A stretch of DNA of 64,000 nt, taken from Psychroflexus sediminis (GTDB taxonomy: Bacteria > Bacteroidota > Bacteroidia > Flavobacteriales > Flavobacteriaceae). Positions within the stretch are counted from its first letter, which is position 1, and every line of letters begins with the position of its first letter. The stretch is taken from positions 62,001 through 126,000 of the forward strand of contig NZ_FNCW01000006.1 in NCBI RefSeq assembly GCF_900099815.1, written 5' to 3'. The notes below the pieces were generated by a model. It was given only the letters and a program-made list of their open reading frames with translations. It ran no database searches and was not told where the DNA came from. Position numbers and translations under genes: made by a program. This document shows, one piece after another, positions 45,022-55,183 of the stretch.

Positions 45022-45723
45022 ATGAAAATAGCCGGAATAGATTCCTGTCCGCTGGGCTGGATTGTCATCCATCACGACTCTAAGGACTTTGGCTTTGAAG
45101 CCGTCAAGTCCATCGGTCATTTGATGGAATTACATCCGGACCTTCAAAGATTCTTTATTGACATTCCCATTGGTTTGTCTTCCGAAAATTACACCCGGAC
45201 AATCGAATCAAAACTCAGAAAAGAACTGGGAAGCAGGTCTTCAACCATATTTACACCAGCCTGCAGGAAAGCTGTCTATGCTGCAGATTACGATGAAGCC
45301 CGGGAAATCAATAAGCAGGTCTTAGGTCAAAGCATTTCGATTCAGAGTTACAACATCTCTAAAAAAATAAAAGAAATTGACCGGTTTATGACCTCTAAAC
45401 CTGACGGACTAGAAGTCTATGAAAGTCATCCGGAGATCTGCTTTAAGTATTTGAATGATTCAAAAGTGATTCAGACTAAAAAGTCGACCAAAAAAGGATT
45501 TCTAGAACGCTTTCACTTGCTTCAAAAACAAGATCCTCAACTAAAACTACTGTATCAGGATATCATTGAAACCTTCCCTAAATCGAAAGTGAAACCGGAC
45601 GATATCCTAGATGCCATGGCGCTTTGTGTCTCCAATTTGAAAAGAAATTCTTCTGGATTGAACTTTATTCAAGATAGACAGCATACAGACGATAAAGGAA
45701 TCTTTGTCAAAGTTGCTTACTAA
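45022..45723 (+). CDS. DUF429 family protein
   Basis: A 233-residue protein with the N-terminal signature IAGIDSCPLGWIVIH and a second Asp motif FIDIPIGL near residue 48, plus RSSTIFTPACRKAVY, YESHPEICF and the C-terminal KPDDILDAMALCVSN. This spacing of Asp residues resembles the RNase H-like fold, and I recognise the family as DUF429. The family has no assigned substrate. It is cytoplasmic and not in an obvious operon; lpdA ends 200 bp upstream after a terminator. Confidence 0.85.
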   Translation: MKIAGIDSCPLGWIVIHHDSKDFGFEAVKSIGHLMELHPDLQRFFIDIPIGLSSENYTRTIESKLRKELGSRSSTIFTPACRKAVYAADYDEAREINKQVLGQSISIQSYNISKKIKEIDRFMTSKPDGLEVYESHPEICFKYLNDSKVIQTKKSTKKGFLERFHLLQKQDPQLKLLYQDIIETFPKSKVKPDDILDAMALCVSNLKRNSSGLNFIQDRQHTDDKGIFVKVAY

Positions 45724-45740
45724 CTTAGATTAATATTTTT

Positions 45741-45802
45741 CTCTGTGAACTCTGTGACTTAGTGGTATTTTTTTTTACCACAGAGCCAGCGAGAACACTG
45801 AG
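45741..45802. repeat. CTCTGTG-type imperfect palindromic hairpin
   Basis: Two 27 nt arms match at 20 positions when one is reverse-complemented: ctctgtgaactctgtgac starts the left arm and ccacagagccagcgagaac lies in the right one, with a T-rich loop. It contains the CTCTGTG/CACAGAG repetition seen in dispersed intergenic repeats of many environmental bacteria. It lies between convergent genes and could act as a terminator. Confidence 0.6.
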
Positions 45803-45810
45803 TTTACTAT

Positions 45811-46449
45811 TTACCTCCCCGCTATAATATCCTGAAAAATAGGTTTAAAGCCGCTCAGGAAGAATTCGATAGCGATAACCATGATAATAAGTCCCATCAA
45901 TCTCATTAATACATTATTACCCGTTTGACCTAAAATTTTCATGATTTTTCCCGCACTCAGAAGAATCGCCAGGGTGATTCCCATAACCACAATGATAGCT
46001 CCGATAAGTACGGTTTTCATTTCTACGCTTTGTGCATCTTCCATCATAACGATAGCATTGGTAATAGCTCCTGGTCCGCAAATCATTGGAATTGCCAAAG
46101 GCGTTATAGAAATATCATTCACATAGGTTTTAATTTCAGCCTCCTGAACTTTCACTTTCCCCAATCTGGCTTGCAACATATCCATGCCCATCAAAAAGAA
46201 AATAATTCCACCTACGACTCTAAAGCTATTGACAGAAATCCCGAAAAACGTAAATAAAATCTGACCTGTAAAAGCAAATATGAGGATCGTAACAAACGAA
46301 GCGACAATAGCCTTTTTGGCAGTAGATTTTCTACTGGCCTGATCCAGATCTGAAGTCATAGTCATAAAAATAGGCATGACACCAAGCGGATTGATGATCG
46401 TGAAAAAGGTTGTAAAAGATAAAATTCCAAAAGCGATTAACTCTGTCAT
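45811..46449 (-). CDS. MarC family membrane protein
   Basis: A 212-residue protein from the ATG at 46449; a longer frame upstream adds a Cys-rich stretch unlike the family. Six hydrophobic segments are visible, with the MarC signature FTIINPLGVMPIFMTMT at residue about 14, FFLMGMDMLQAR and ITPLAIPMICGPGAITNAI. The family (UPF0056) was named for multiple-antibiotic-resistance linkage but is not proven to transport antibiotics; the function is unknown. It is convergent with the DUF429 gene. Confidence 0.9.
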   Translation of the reverse strand: MTELIAFGILSFTTFFTIINPLGVMPIFMTMTSDLDQASRKSTAKKAIVASFVTILIFAFTGQILFTFFGISVNSFRVVGGIIFFLMGMDMLQARLGKVKVQEAEIKTYVNDISITPLAIPMICGPGAITNAIVMMEDAQSVEMKTVLIGAIIVVMGITLAILLSAGKIMKILGQTGNNVLMRLMGLIIMVIAIEFFLSGFKPIFQDIIAGR

Positions 46450-46610
46450 TACTTGTATAATAAGTTGATGTAAATTTTTGCAAAAGTATTTTGAATTTTC
46501 TGATTTACAATACGAGCAGTAAAAATTAATTAACAAATTTCGCTTCGTGAGTCAACCTGCTTATGGGATTATAAAACTGCAAAAAAAAATATGTTTATTC
46601 TTTGATAAGT

Positions 46611-46642
46611 GTTTACGAAAACGATTGAAATCTATACTTTTG
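46611..46642 (+). promoter_or_regulatory. GAPDH promoter with LacI-type palindrome
   Basis: GTTTACGAAAAC (46611-46622) is a palindrome except for its two bases beside a central CG, the form used by LacI-family regulators. TACTTTTG (46635-46642), a good -7 element, follows; no TTG is present at -33, where the palindrome sits instead. Confidence 0.4.
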
Positions 46643-46671
46643 CCAGAAATTTTTAAAAACGTAACCTCGTA

Positions 46672-48120
46672 ATGAACCCATCTCAAATTTATGAAAAGGA
46701 ACTTTCCTTTCAGGCCGACAGGCGTCGTGCTTCAGTAAAATTTATTAGCATTGTAAACGAACTCTGGTATGATAAATCAATCGAACTTGTTTTATTTAGA
46801 AACTCGCTCATCAACAAAAACGTAGGAGAGATTCTCAAACTTCATGAATATGCAGGAAAATTTGTAGATAAACCCATCTCTATTTTTGATTCTACTGAAG
46901 TAGCAGAAGGTATCAAAAACTTGAATTTGCCACCTTCCAAGTTGGATATTGGGAAACTCACTTTTGAATATCTTCAAAACGGAAACAAAGATCAAAATGT
47001 GATGAGTTTTCTTACCGATAAACTTAAAGATTCTGAACATTTCAATACTATCACTCCCAAAGATGTTGTGTTGTATGGTTTTGGTAGAATTGGGCGTCTT
47101 ATCGCCAGAGAATTGATGGCCAAAACAGGCAAAGGCAATCAGTTAAGATTGAGAGCTATTGTTACTCGAGGAGAAATCACACAGGAGATTTTAGAGAAAA
47201 GAGCTTCACTGCTTAAAAATGACTCCATCCATGCCGATTTCAATGGAACAGTTCAAATAGATATGAAAAATTCGGCTTTAATCATAAATGATACCACTGT
47301 AAAGATGATTTCTGCTAATAAGCCTGAAGACATTGACTATACCATATATGGAATTGACAGGGCCTTAATTATCGATAATACAGGAGCTTTTAGAGATCAG
47401 GAAGCCTTAAGCCGACATTTAAAATCCAAAGGCGCTGACAAAGTTTTACTGACAGCTCCGGGAAAAGGCATTCCAAACATTGTTCATGGAGTAAATCACA
47501 AAAATCATGATATAACGAAAGACTCCATTTTTTCTGCGGCCTCTTGTACAACCAACGCCATTACCCCAATTCTAAAAGCCATTGAAGATAATTTTGGTGT
47601 AGAACATGGCCATTTAGAAACCATACATGCCTATACCAATGACCAAAATCTGGTCGATAATATGCACAGTAAATACAGGAGAGGCCGTGCTGCAGCATTA
47701 AATATGGTGATTACTGAAACAGGAGCTGGTAAGGCTGTAGCCAAAGCACTTCCTCAGCTGGAAGGAAAATTAACCTCCAACGCTATTCGTGTGCCAGTTC
47801 CCAATGGGTCGTTGGCTATATTAAATTTGAACCTAAAAACGAAGACCACAAAAGAAGAACTGAACGCCAGAATCAAAGACGCTGCACTAAATGGAGATTT
47901 GGTAGAACAAATCAAATATTCCATAGATAATGAACTTGTCTCTTCTGATATTGTTGGTGTATCTGCACCAGCCATTTTAGACAGCCATGCGACTATTGCA
48001 GATGAAAATACCAATTCTGTGGTGCTTTATATTTGGTATGATAATGAGTTTGGCTATAGCCACCAGGTGATAAGATTAGCAAAATATATTTCTAAGGTCA
48101 GACGATTTACTTACTACTAA
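46672..48120 (+). CDS. gap: Glyceraldehyde-3-phosphate dehydrogenase with N-terminal extension
   Basis: A 482-residue enzyme, about 145 residues longer than canonical GAPDH. Residues 1-125 are a helical extension of unknown function. The NAD-binding fold begins VVLYGFGRIGRLIAREL near residue 128, the catalytic cysteine is C292 in SAASCTTNAITP, and the C-terminus has SSDIVGVSAPAILDS and YDNEFGYSHQVIRL. It oxidises glyceraldehyde-3-phosphate with NAD(P) and phosphate, or runs in reverse. This long form accompanies a canonical GAPDH in many flavobacteria, possibly for gluconeogenesis; that is from memory. The promoter carries a LacI-type palindrome. Confidence 0.92.
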   Translation: MNPSQIYEKELSFQADRRRASVKFISIVNELWYDKSIELVLFRNSLINKNVGEILKLHEYAGKFVDKPISIFDSTEVAEGIKNLNLPPSKLDIGKLTFEYLQNGNKDQNVMSFLTDKLKDSEHFNTITPKDVVLYGFGRIGRLIARELMAKTGKGNQLRLRAIVTRGEITQEILEKRASLLKNDSIHADFNGTVQIDMKNSALIINDTTVKMISANKPEDIDYTIYGIDRALIIDNTGAFRDQEALSRHLKSKGADKVLLTAPGKGIPNIVHGVNHKNHDITKDSIFSAASCTTNAITPILKAIEDNFGVEHGHLETIHAYTNDQNLVDNMHSKYRRGRAAALNMVITETGAGKAVAKALPQLEGKLTSNAIRVPVPNGSLAILNLNLKTKTTKEELNARIKDAALNGDLVEQIKYSIDNELVSSDIVGVSAPAILDSHATIADENTNSVVLYIWYDNEFGYSHQVIRLAKYISKVRRFTYY

Positions 48121-48125
48121 AGAAT

Positions 48126-48155
48126 AAAAATCCTTAAGAAATTAAGGATTTTATT
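48126..48155 (+). terminator. Terminator after the GAPDH gene
   Basis: AAAATCCTTAA and TTAAGGATTTT flank a 3-4 nt loop, followed by a T-rich run just after the stop. Confidence 0.75.
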
Positions 48156-48163
48156 TTTTCAAA

Positions 48164-48197
48164 TTGAATAGTATTAAAAGCATTTTAGATACTTTTG
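48164..48197 (+). promoter_or_regulatory. Promoter of the coiled-coil/MFS/trmD operon
   Basis: TACTTTTG at 48190-48197 is a full -7 match 16 bp before the first ATG. A TTG at 48164-48166 leaves a 23 bp spacer, longer than ideal. Confidence 0.45.
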
Positions 48198-48213
48198 CAA
48201 AAACCTTAGTTAT

Positions 48214-48825
48214 ATGAAATCTTTCTATTTTCTTGTTGTCGTTTTATTTTTAACGCTGTCTAGCTATTCACAAGACAGCTCTACAGAAGAAAAAACAGAA
48301 GAGCCTTCCGCTGTCGAGAACCTAAAGGCTGTTGTTGATGAATCAAACAATTACCAGCAATACAAAGTGATTGAAAAAGTGAATATCAATAATGCTATTG
48401 AAAAGGTTTCGACTGAATTTGATCGTTTGACTTCGCAAATTTCTGAATTAAAGGATAGTATTCAATCCCAAGATAAAATTATCAAATCTTTAAATAAAGA
48501 AGTTTCAGATTTAAATGCAGAACTTACTAATCTTCAAAATGAGAAAGATGAAATTCAATTTTTGGGAATGGCATTAACCAAAGCGACATATAACACTATC
48601 ACTTGGTCAATAATCGGGATATTAATAGCTTTGCTTTTGTTCTTTCTATTCAAATTTAACAGAAGTAATCTGCTTACCCGGGAGGCCAAACAGAATTTGA
48701 AAAATCTTGATGCTGATTATGAAAACTATAAGCGTATTGCCTTAGAAAAACAACAAAAACTAGGAAGAGAACTTCAGGACGAAAAAAATAAAAACCAAAA
48801 ATTCAATAAGGGGAATAAAAAATAA
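48214..48825 (+). CDS. Exported coiled-coil protein with one membrane segment
   Basis: A 203-residue protein with a signal peptide (MKSFYFLVVVLFLTLSSYSQ), an acidic low-complexity stretch (EEKTEEPS), a long heptad-like coiled coil from about residue 60 to 115 (LTSQISELKDSIQSQDKII), one membrane helix (TWSIIGILIALLLFFLF, about 129-147) and a second charged helical tail rich in Lys and Gln. The function is unknown; homologues upstream of trmD are sometimes mislabelled as tRNA methyltransferase because of position. It overlaps the next gene by one base (TAATG), so translation is coupled. Confidence 0.75.
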   Translation: MKSFYFLVVVLFLTLSSYSQDSSTEEKTEEPSAVENLKAVVDESNNYQQYKVIEKVNINNAIEKVSTEFDRLTSQISELKDSIQSQDKIIKSLNKEVSDLNAELTNLQNEKDEIQFLGMALTKATYNTITWSIIGILIALLLFFLFKFNRSNLLTREAKQNLKNLDADYENYKRIALEKQQKLGRELQDEKNKNQKFNKGNKK

Positions 48826-50123
48826 TGTCGAAGACGGAAGAATTTTATGAATTTTTGACCGAAGATGACGAAACAAGGGCATGTGAGTCGATTCCAGATT
48901 CCGAATGTACACAAGTTCCTAAAAACTTCTCCTTAAATATTCTTAACGGCAGCCTAACCAAACTCGCTGAAAAATTGATTAGTCCGGGGCTTACTTTACC
49001 CTGGATTCTAAGTTACTTGGGAGCCCCTCTTTTTCTTATCGGGATGTTGGTCCCTATAAAAAATGTAGGCTCTCTCCTGCCCCAGTTATTGGTGAGTGGA
49101 AAGCTTAGAAAAGAAAAAAAAAGAAAGCCATATTGGGTAGGTGCTGGGTTAACCCAGGGCATTTGTTTACTGTTTTCTGCTATCCTTCTAGCCTTTATTG
49201 ATAATCAAAGCTTTGTAAGCTATGCGATTGTGGTATTGCTACTCCTGTTTAGTGTTGCCTCGGGGGTTGGCTCAGTTAGTTTTAAAGACGTAACTGGAAA
49301 GACCGTCCCAAAAGGCGAAAGGGGACAAATGTTGAGTTATAGATCTACCTTTGGTGGTGCTTTGGCATTAATAGCGGGAGGCGCTCTGGTATTTTTTTTC
49401 AAAGAAGAGGATAATAAGTGGATGTATACTGGATTATTTGCAGGGGCCGCTTTGCTTTGGATCGCTGCAGCTTTAATTTTTTCTAGAATTGTAGAAGAAC
49501 CAGGGTCTACAAAAGGGGGGAGAACACCCATCCAGGAGTTGAAGTCCGGCGCTTCACTTTTGAAAACAGATCATTCTTACAGAAACTTCATCATCACCAG
49601 AGCCTTGTTGATGACCATACCCCTTTTAGATCCTTTTTTTATCCTAGTAGCCAAAGACGTGAGTCAAGAAAACTGGAATTATTTAGGATTTATCATCATT
49701 ATTGGCAGTTTAGCGCAAATTGTAAGCAGTCCGTTTTGGGGAAAACTGGCAGACCAATCCAGTCTTTATCTCATGAGGATTTCAGCCGGACTTTCTATCT
49801 TAAGCATACTTTACGCTTTGGTTTTTGTCTATTCTGATTCTGATTTTCTCAATTTTTATTATTTTATGCCTGTCATATTTATAAATGGTATAGCATATGC
49901 GGGAGCCAGATTGAGCCGAAAAACCTATATCATAGATTATGCACCCGATGATGAAAGACCTACTTACGTTTCTGTCGCCAACACCTTGATTGGTTTATTC
50001 ACCATAGTAGCGGCTTCTTTTGGGCTTATTGCCGAATATTTTGGCCTGGCTTATCAGTTTTGGTTTTTTCTTTTGCTACTGGTAGCCTGTATTTCATTAA
50101 GCTTCACCCTTAAAAAAGTTTAA
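48825..50123 (+). CDS. MFS transporter
   Basis: A 432-residue membrane protein with about twelve hydrophobic segments after a 40-residue soluble N-terminus that contains several acidic residues and two Cys ([15 protein letters not shown]). Visible MFS-like parts are [18 protein letters not shown] in an early cytoplasmic loop and [20 protein letters not shown] in the second half. The substrate cannot be predicted. It begins in the stop of the coiled-coil gene and ends 4 bp before trmD. Confidence 0.8.
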   Translation: MSKTEEFYEFLTEDDETRACESIPDSECTQVPKNFSLNILNGSLTKLAEKLISPGLTLPWILSYLGAPLFLIGMLVPIKNVGSLLPQLLVSGKLRKEKKRKPYWVGAGLTQGICLLFSAILLAFIDNQSFVSYAIVVLLLLFSVASGVGSVSFKDVTGKTVPKGERGQMLSYRSTFGGALALIAGGALVFFFKEEDNKWMYTGLFAGAALLWIAAALIFSRIVEEPGSTKGGRTPIQELKSGASLLKTDHSYRNFIITRALLMTIPLLDPFFILVAKDVSQENWNYLGFIIIIGSLAQIVSSPFWGKLADQSSLYLMRISAGLSILSILYALVFVYSDSDFLNFYYFMPVIFINGIAYAGARLSRKTYIIDYAPDDERPTYVSVANTLIGLFTIVAASFGLIAEYFGLAYQFWFFLLLLVACISLSFTLKKV

Positions 50124-50127
50124 AAAA

Positions 50128-50805
50128 ATGAGAATTGATATCATCACAGTCGTTCCAGATTTACTAAAAAGTCCTTTTGAAGCTTCCATTTTAAAAAGAG
50201 CTATTGAAAAGGGGATGGTTGAGATTCATCTGCACAACCTGAGAGATTACACTACTTCCAGCTACAATCAAATTGATGATTATCAGTATGGAGGTGGTGC
50301 GGGTATGGTCATGATGGTAGAGCCTATAGATAAGTGTATTTCCAAACTGAAGTCTGAAAGAACTTACGATGAGGTTATTTATTTGACCCCAGACGGCGAT
50401 GTGCTCAATCAGGGCATGGCAAATTCCCTGTCATTACAGGGAAATATGATCATGCTTTGCGGACACTATAAAGGAGTGGACCAAAGGGTTAGGGATATGT
50501 TTATCACAAAAGAAATTTCCATAGGAGATTATGTCCTGTCGGGAGGGGAACTCGCTGCAGCCGTGCTTTGTGATTCGATTATACGTTTAATTCCAGGGGT
50601 TTTAGGCAACGAAACATCAGCCCTCACTGATGCCTTCCAGGATAATTTATTATCTCCTCCTATTTACACAAGACCGGCAGAATATAAAGGACACGAGGTT
50701 CCTAAAATATTGTTGAGTGGTCATCAGCGAAAAATCGATGACTGGCGAGATGAAAAAGCCTTACAAAGAACGAAAGATCGAAGACCAGATTTATTGGAAG
50801 ATTAA
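50128..50805 (+). CDS. trmD: tRNA (guanine-37-N1)-methyltransferase
   Basis: Methylates N1 of G37 next to the anticodon, which prevents frameshifting. The 225 residues start [13 protein letters not shown] and contain [29 protein letters not shown] and the SAM-binding trefoil-knot stretch [18 protein letters not shown], followed by [12 protein letters not shown] and a short C-terminal domain ending [10 protein letters not shown]. All are TrmD hallmarks. It lies upstream of rplS, the usual order in many bacteria, though rplS has its own promoter here. Confidence 0.96.
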   Translation: MRIDIITVVPDLLKSPFEASILKRAIEKGMVEIHLHNLRDYTTSSYNQIDDYQYGGGAGMVMMVEPIDKCISKLKSERTYDEVIYLTPDGDVLNQGMANSLSLQGNMIMLCGHYKGVDQRVRDMFITKEISIGDYVLSGGELAAAVLCDSIIRLIPGVLGNETSALTDAFQDNLLSPPIYTRPAEYKGHEVPKILLSGHQRKIDDWRDEKALQRTKDRRPDLLED

Positions 50806-50815
50806 GGTTCTTAAT

Positions 50816-50845
50816 TTGTATAAGTATAATTTTTGTTTACTTTTG
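50816..50845 (+). promoter_or_regulatory. rplS promoter
   Basis: TTG (50816-50818), a 19 bp spacer and TACTTTTG (50838-50845) match the Bacteroidota consensus. The 68 nt up to the ATG form a leader with short AACC/GGTT complementarity. Confidence 0.65.
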
Positions 50846-50913
50846 CAATCTCTAAATCAACCTCTGACGAGATCCGTGAATGTTGGTTTGGGTAATAGAA
50901 AAACTAAAATAAA

Positions 50914-51264
50914 ATGGATTTAGTAAAGTTTGTTCAAGACGAATTTGTAGAAAAGAAGGATTTTCCAAAATTTTCTTCAGGTGATACAATCACGGTTTAC
51001 TACGAAATTAAAGAAGGTCAGAAAACACGTACACAGTTCTTCAAAGGAGTTGTGATACAAGTTAAAGGTTCTGGTACTTCTAAAACATTTACCATTCGAA
51101 AAATGAGTGGAACTGTAGGAGTTGAAAAAATATTTCCTATCAACATGCCTGCAATTCAAAAAATTGAAATTAATAAAAGAGGTTCCGTTAGACGAGCGAG
51201 AATTTATTACTTCAGAAATCTTACAGGTAAAAAAGCAAGAATTAAAGAAAAAAGAACGAATTAA
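50914..51264 (+). CDS. rplS: 50S ribosomal protein L19
   Basis: A 116-residue ribosomal protein located at the 30S-50S interface. FSSGDTITVYYEIKEG, RTQFFKGVVIQVKG, TFTIRKMSGTVGVEKIFPIN and KRGSVRRARIYYFR are the conserved L19 stretches; the length is normal and the C-terminus is short and basic. It is transcribed from its own promoter and followed by a strong terminator, so it forms a single-gene unit after trmD. Confidence 0.98.
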   Translation: MDLVKFVQDEFVEKKDFPKFSSGDTITVYYEIKEGQKTRTQFFKGVVIQVKGSGTSKTFTIRKMSGTVGVEKIFPINMPAIQKIEINKRGSVRRARIYYFRNLTGKKARIKEKRTN

Positions 51265-51285
51265 GTTTGTTTTTCCGATTCACAC

Positions 51286-51318
51286 AAACCTTCTTTCAAA
51301 ATTGAAAGAAGGTTTTTT
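51286..51318 (+). terminator. Terminator after rplS
   Basis: AACCTTCTTTCAA and TTGAAAGAAGGTT pair perfectly over 13 bp with almost no loop, followed by T6, 21 bp after the stop. Confidence 0.85.
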
Positions 51319-51334
51319 GGTTTTTAACAGGGTT

Positions 51335-51380
51335 ATAACCTGCCCTGGCAAGGTTATTATATGCTTAATCTTTATATTTG
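51335..51380 (+). promoter_or_regulatory. icd upstream inverted repeat and -7 element
   Basis: ATAACCT (51335-51341) and AGGTTAT (51351-51357) are perfect inverted 7 bp half-sites with 9 bp between. TATATTTG at 51373-51380 is a -7 match 46 bp before the icd ATG; the -33 position falls within the second half-site. Confidence 0.4.
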
Positions 51381-51423
51381 AAAGGTTGAACTTTATTTAA
51401 TTAATTCCAAAAATAACAAATGA

Positions 51424-53655
<2,232 letters not shown>

Positions 53656-53677
53656 GTTTGATGTCGACTTGAAATTA

Positions 53678-53714
53678 AAAAGCCTTGAGAAAAAATTCTC
53701 AAGGCTTTTTTTTT
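53678..53714 (+). terminator. Terminator after icd
   Basis: AAAGCCTTGAGAA and TTCTCAAGGCTTT pair perfectly around a short A-rich loop, followed by a T run, 23 bp after the stop. Confidence 0.85.
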
Positions 53715-53728
53715 AGAAGAAAAGGATT

Positions 53729-53757
53729 AAAAAAAGCCTTCACAAGGGAAGGCTTTA
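53729..53757 (-). terminator. Terminator after rpmE2
   Basis: AAAGCCTTC/GAAGGCTTT stem with a 7 nt loop; on the minus strand a T run follows, about 20 bp after the L31 stop. It is adjacent to, but distinct from, the icd terminator. Confidence 0.75.
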
Positions 53758-53778
53758 TATTTAAGAAAAGCACAAGGC

Positions 53779-54039
53779 TTATTTTTCTTCTTTCTTGTAT
53801 TTTTTGTACTTGTTTTTGAACTTATCAATTCTACCAGCACTATCCACGAGTTTTGTTTTACCAGTATAGAACGGATGAGAAGTTCTTGATATCTCAAGCT
53901 TAATCAAAGGATACTCATCTCCGTCTACTTCGATGGTTTCTTTAGTTTGAGCTGTAGATTTTGTCAAAAACACATCTTCATTAGACATATCTTTAAATGC
54001 TACTAATCTATAATTTTCTGGATGTATACCTTTTTTCAT
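53779..54039 (-). CDS. rpmE2: 50S ribosomal protein L31 type B
   Basis: An 86-residue L31 of the type without zinc-binding Cys. The start [20 protein letters not shown], the middle [20 protein letters not shown] and the Lys-rich C-terminus are family features; the CxxC of the zinc-binding form is absent. It is monocistronic with its own promoter, terminator and a short leader. Confidence 0.96.
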   Translation of the reverse strand: MKKGIHPENYRLVAFKDMSNEDVFLTKSTAQTKETIEVDGDEYPLIKLEISRTSHPFYTGKTKLVDSAGRIDKFKNKYKKYKKEEK

Positions 54040-54070
54040 CGTAACGTCTTTACTAATTTATTTCAGGTTG

Positions 54071-54100
54071 CAAATTTAACCAAAAGATTATATTACACAA
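54071..54100 (-). promoter_or_regulatory. rpmE2 promoter
   Basis: On the minus strand TTG (54098-54100), a 19 bp spacer and TAAATTTG (54071-54078) match the Bacteroidota consensus, 31 bp before the ATG. Confidence 0.65.
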
Positions 54101-54136
54101 ACAAATAATTGATTTATTCATACAATATTTTACGCT

Positions 54137-55135
54137 TCAGAATAAGGTGCCTTCCAGGTACTTTTCAAGAAACCCAGTCTGATTCAGAATCTGAGTTTCA
54201 ATAGGTATATAAAACAACTTACTGGATTTTAGCTTGGATTTCAGACGCACATAATCCTTTTGAGTGGTCAATAGTACTGATTCTCTCTGGAGCATTTTTA
54301 CATCGGTTTCGGAAAATTCGTGATGATCTGCAAACTGAATGTGCTCAAATTCTTTATTCATGGACTTCAGGTGGGTCACTAGTGGTTTTGGATTGGCAAT
54401 ACCCGTGACCAGCGTGAAATTATCAAAGTCAGCTAACTTTTCATATTCAATCTCATTCGTTACAAATTCAGAATAGAGAATTGTCGAAAATAAAAGGTTC
54501 TGATAGGTCCTGGGCTTAAGTTGTTTTTGTATTCGAATTTGCTGTTCAGCAGCCAGGTTGTGGGGGCATTTGGTTACTATGATCAAATCGGCTCGGGAAG
54601 CACCGGTTTGAAACTCTCTGAGGTTACCGGTAGGCAACACAAAATCTCGTGTATAAAGGTCGTTAAAAGTGGTCAAAAGAATGGATAAGCTTGGTTTTAC
54701 CTTTCTATGCTGAAAAGCATCATCAAGTAAAATTAAATCTAATTCAGGGTGATTTTTTAGCAATTCTGAAATTCCTCTTTGCCGGTTGGCATCTACTGCC
54801 ACAGTGATTTCGGGAAAATTGATTTTAAACTGCAGCGGCTCATCCCCTACTTCAGAAGACAAATGATGGGGATGGACTTCTAGAAAGCCGTCAGTAGTTC
54901 GCTTATAACCCCGGCTAAGCGTTGCTATGCGGTGCTTATTTTGTAAAGTCTTAATCAAAAGTTCAATCATCGGGGATTTACCCGTGCCTCCTGTATTCAG
55001 GTTGCCAACGCATATGATCGGGATGGGATAGGATCTGGATTGAAACACATTGACCCTGTACAGAAAATTACGAATAGACATGATACAGCCGTAAAGGACT
55101 GAAAAAGGAAAGAGTAAATATCTTAAGAATTTCAT
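54137..55135 (-). CDS. lpxK: Tetraacyldisaccharide 4'-kinase
   Basis: Phosphorylates the 4' position of the lipid A precursor at the inner membrane. The 332 residues have a hydrophobic membrane-contact N-terminus (MKFLRYLLFPFSVLYG), the P-loop GNLNTGGTGKSPMIELL (44-60), LSRGYKR, the DDAFQHRKVKPSLSILL Walker-B-like region (about 142) and the C-terminal FADHHEFSE and TQKDYVRLK. These fit LpxK throughout, and the length is typical. It is divergent from the nif3-like gene across a 48 bp gap. Confidence 0.95.
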   Translation of the reverse strand: MKFLRYLLFPFSVLYGCIMSIRNFLYRVNVFQSRSYPIPIICVGNLNTGGTGKSPMIELLIKTLQNKHRIATLSRGYKRTTDGFLEVHPHHLSSEVGDEPLQFKINFPEITVAVDANRQRGISELLKNHPELDLILLDDAFQHRKVKPSLSILLTTFNDLYTRDFVLPTGNLREFQTGASRADLIIVTKCPHNLAAEQQIRIQKQLKPRTYQNLLFSTILYSEFVTNEIEYEKLADFDNFTLVTGIANPKPLVTHLKSMNKEFEHIQFADHHEFSETDVKMLQRESVLLTTQKDYVRLKSKLKSSKLFYIPIETQILNQTGFLEKYLEGTLF

Positions 55136-55183
55136 GACTGCGAAATTATAATTTTTAAATTTAGGGTTTAAAATAATTGACTA

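Noticed and set aside
44923-45120. A 65-codon minus-strand frame opposite the DUF429 start
   Set aside because: It overlaps the antisense of a well-supported gene, has no recognisable protein features and no promoter.
45741-45802. CRISPR repeat
   Set aside because: Only one palindromic unit, with no spacers or regular direct repeats.
46450-46536. N-terminal extension of MarC by 29 residues
   Set aside because: The extension is Cys-rich and hydrophilic, unlike MarC N-termini; the ATG at 46449 gives the canonical start.
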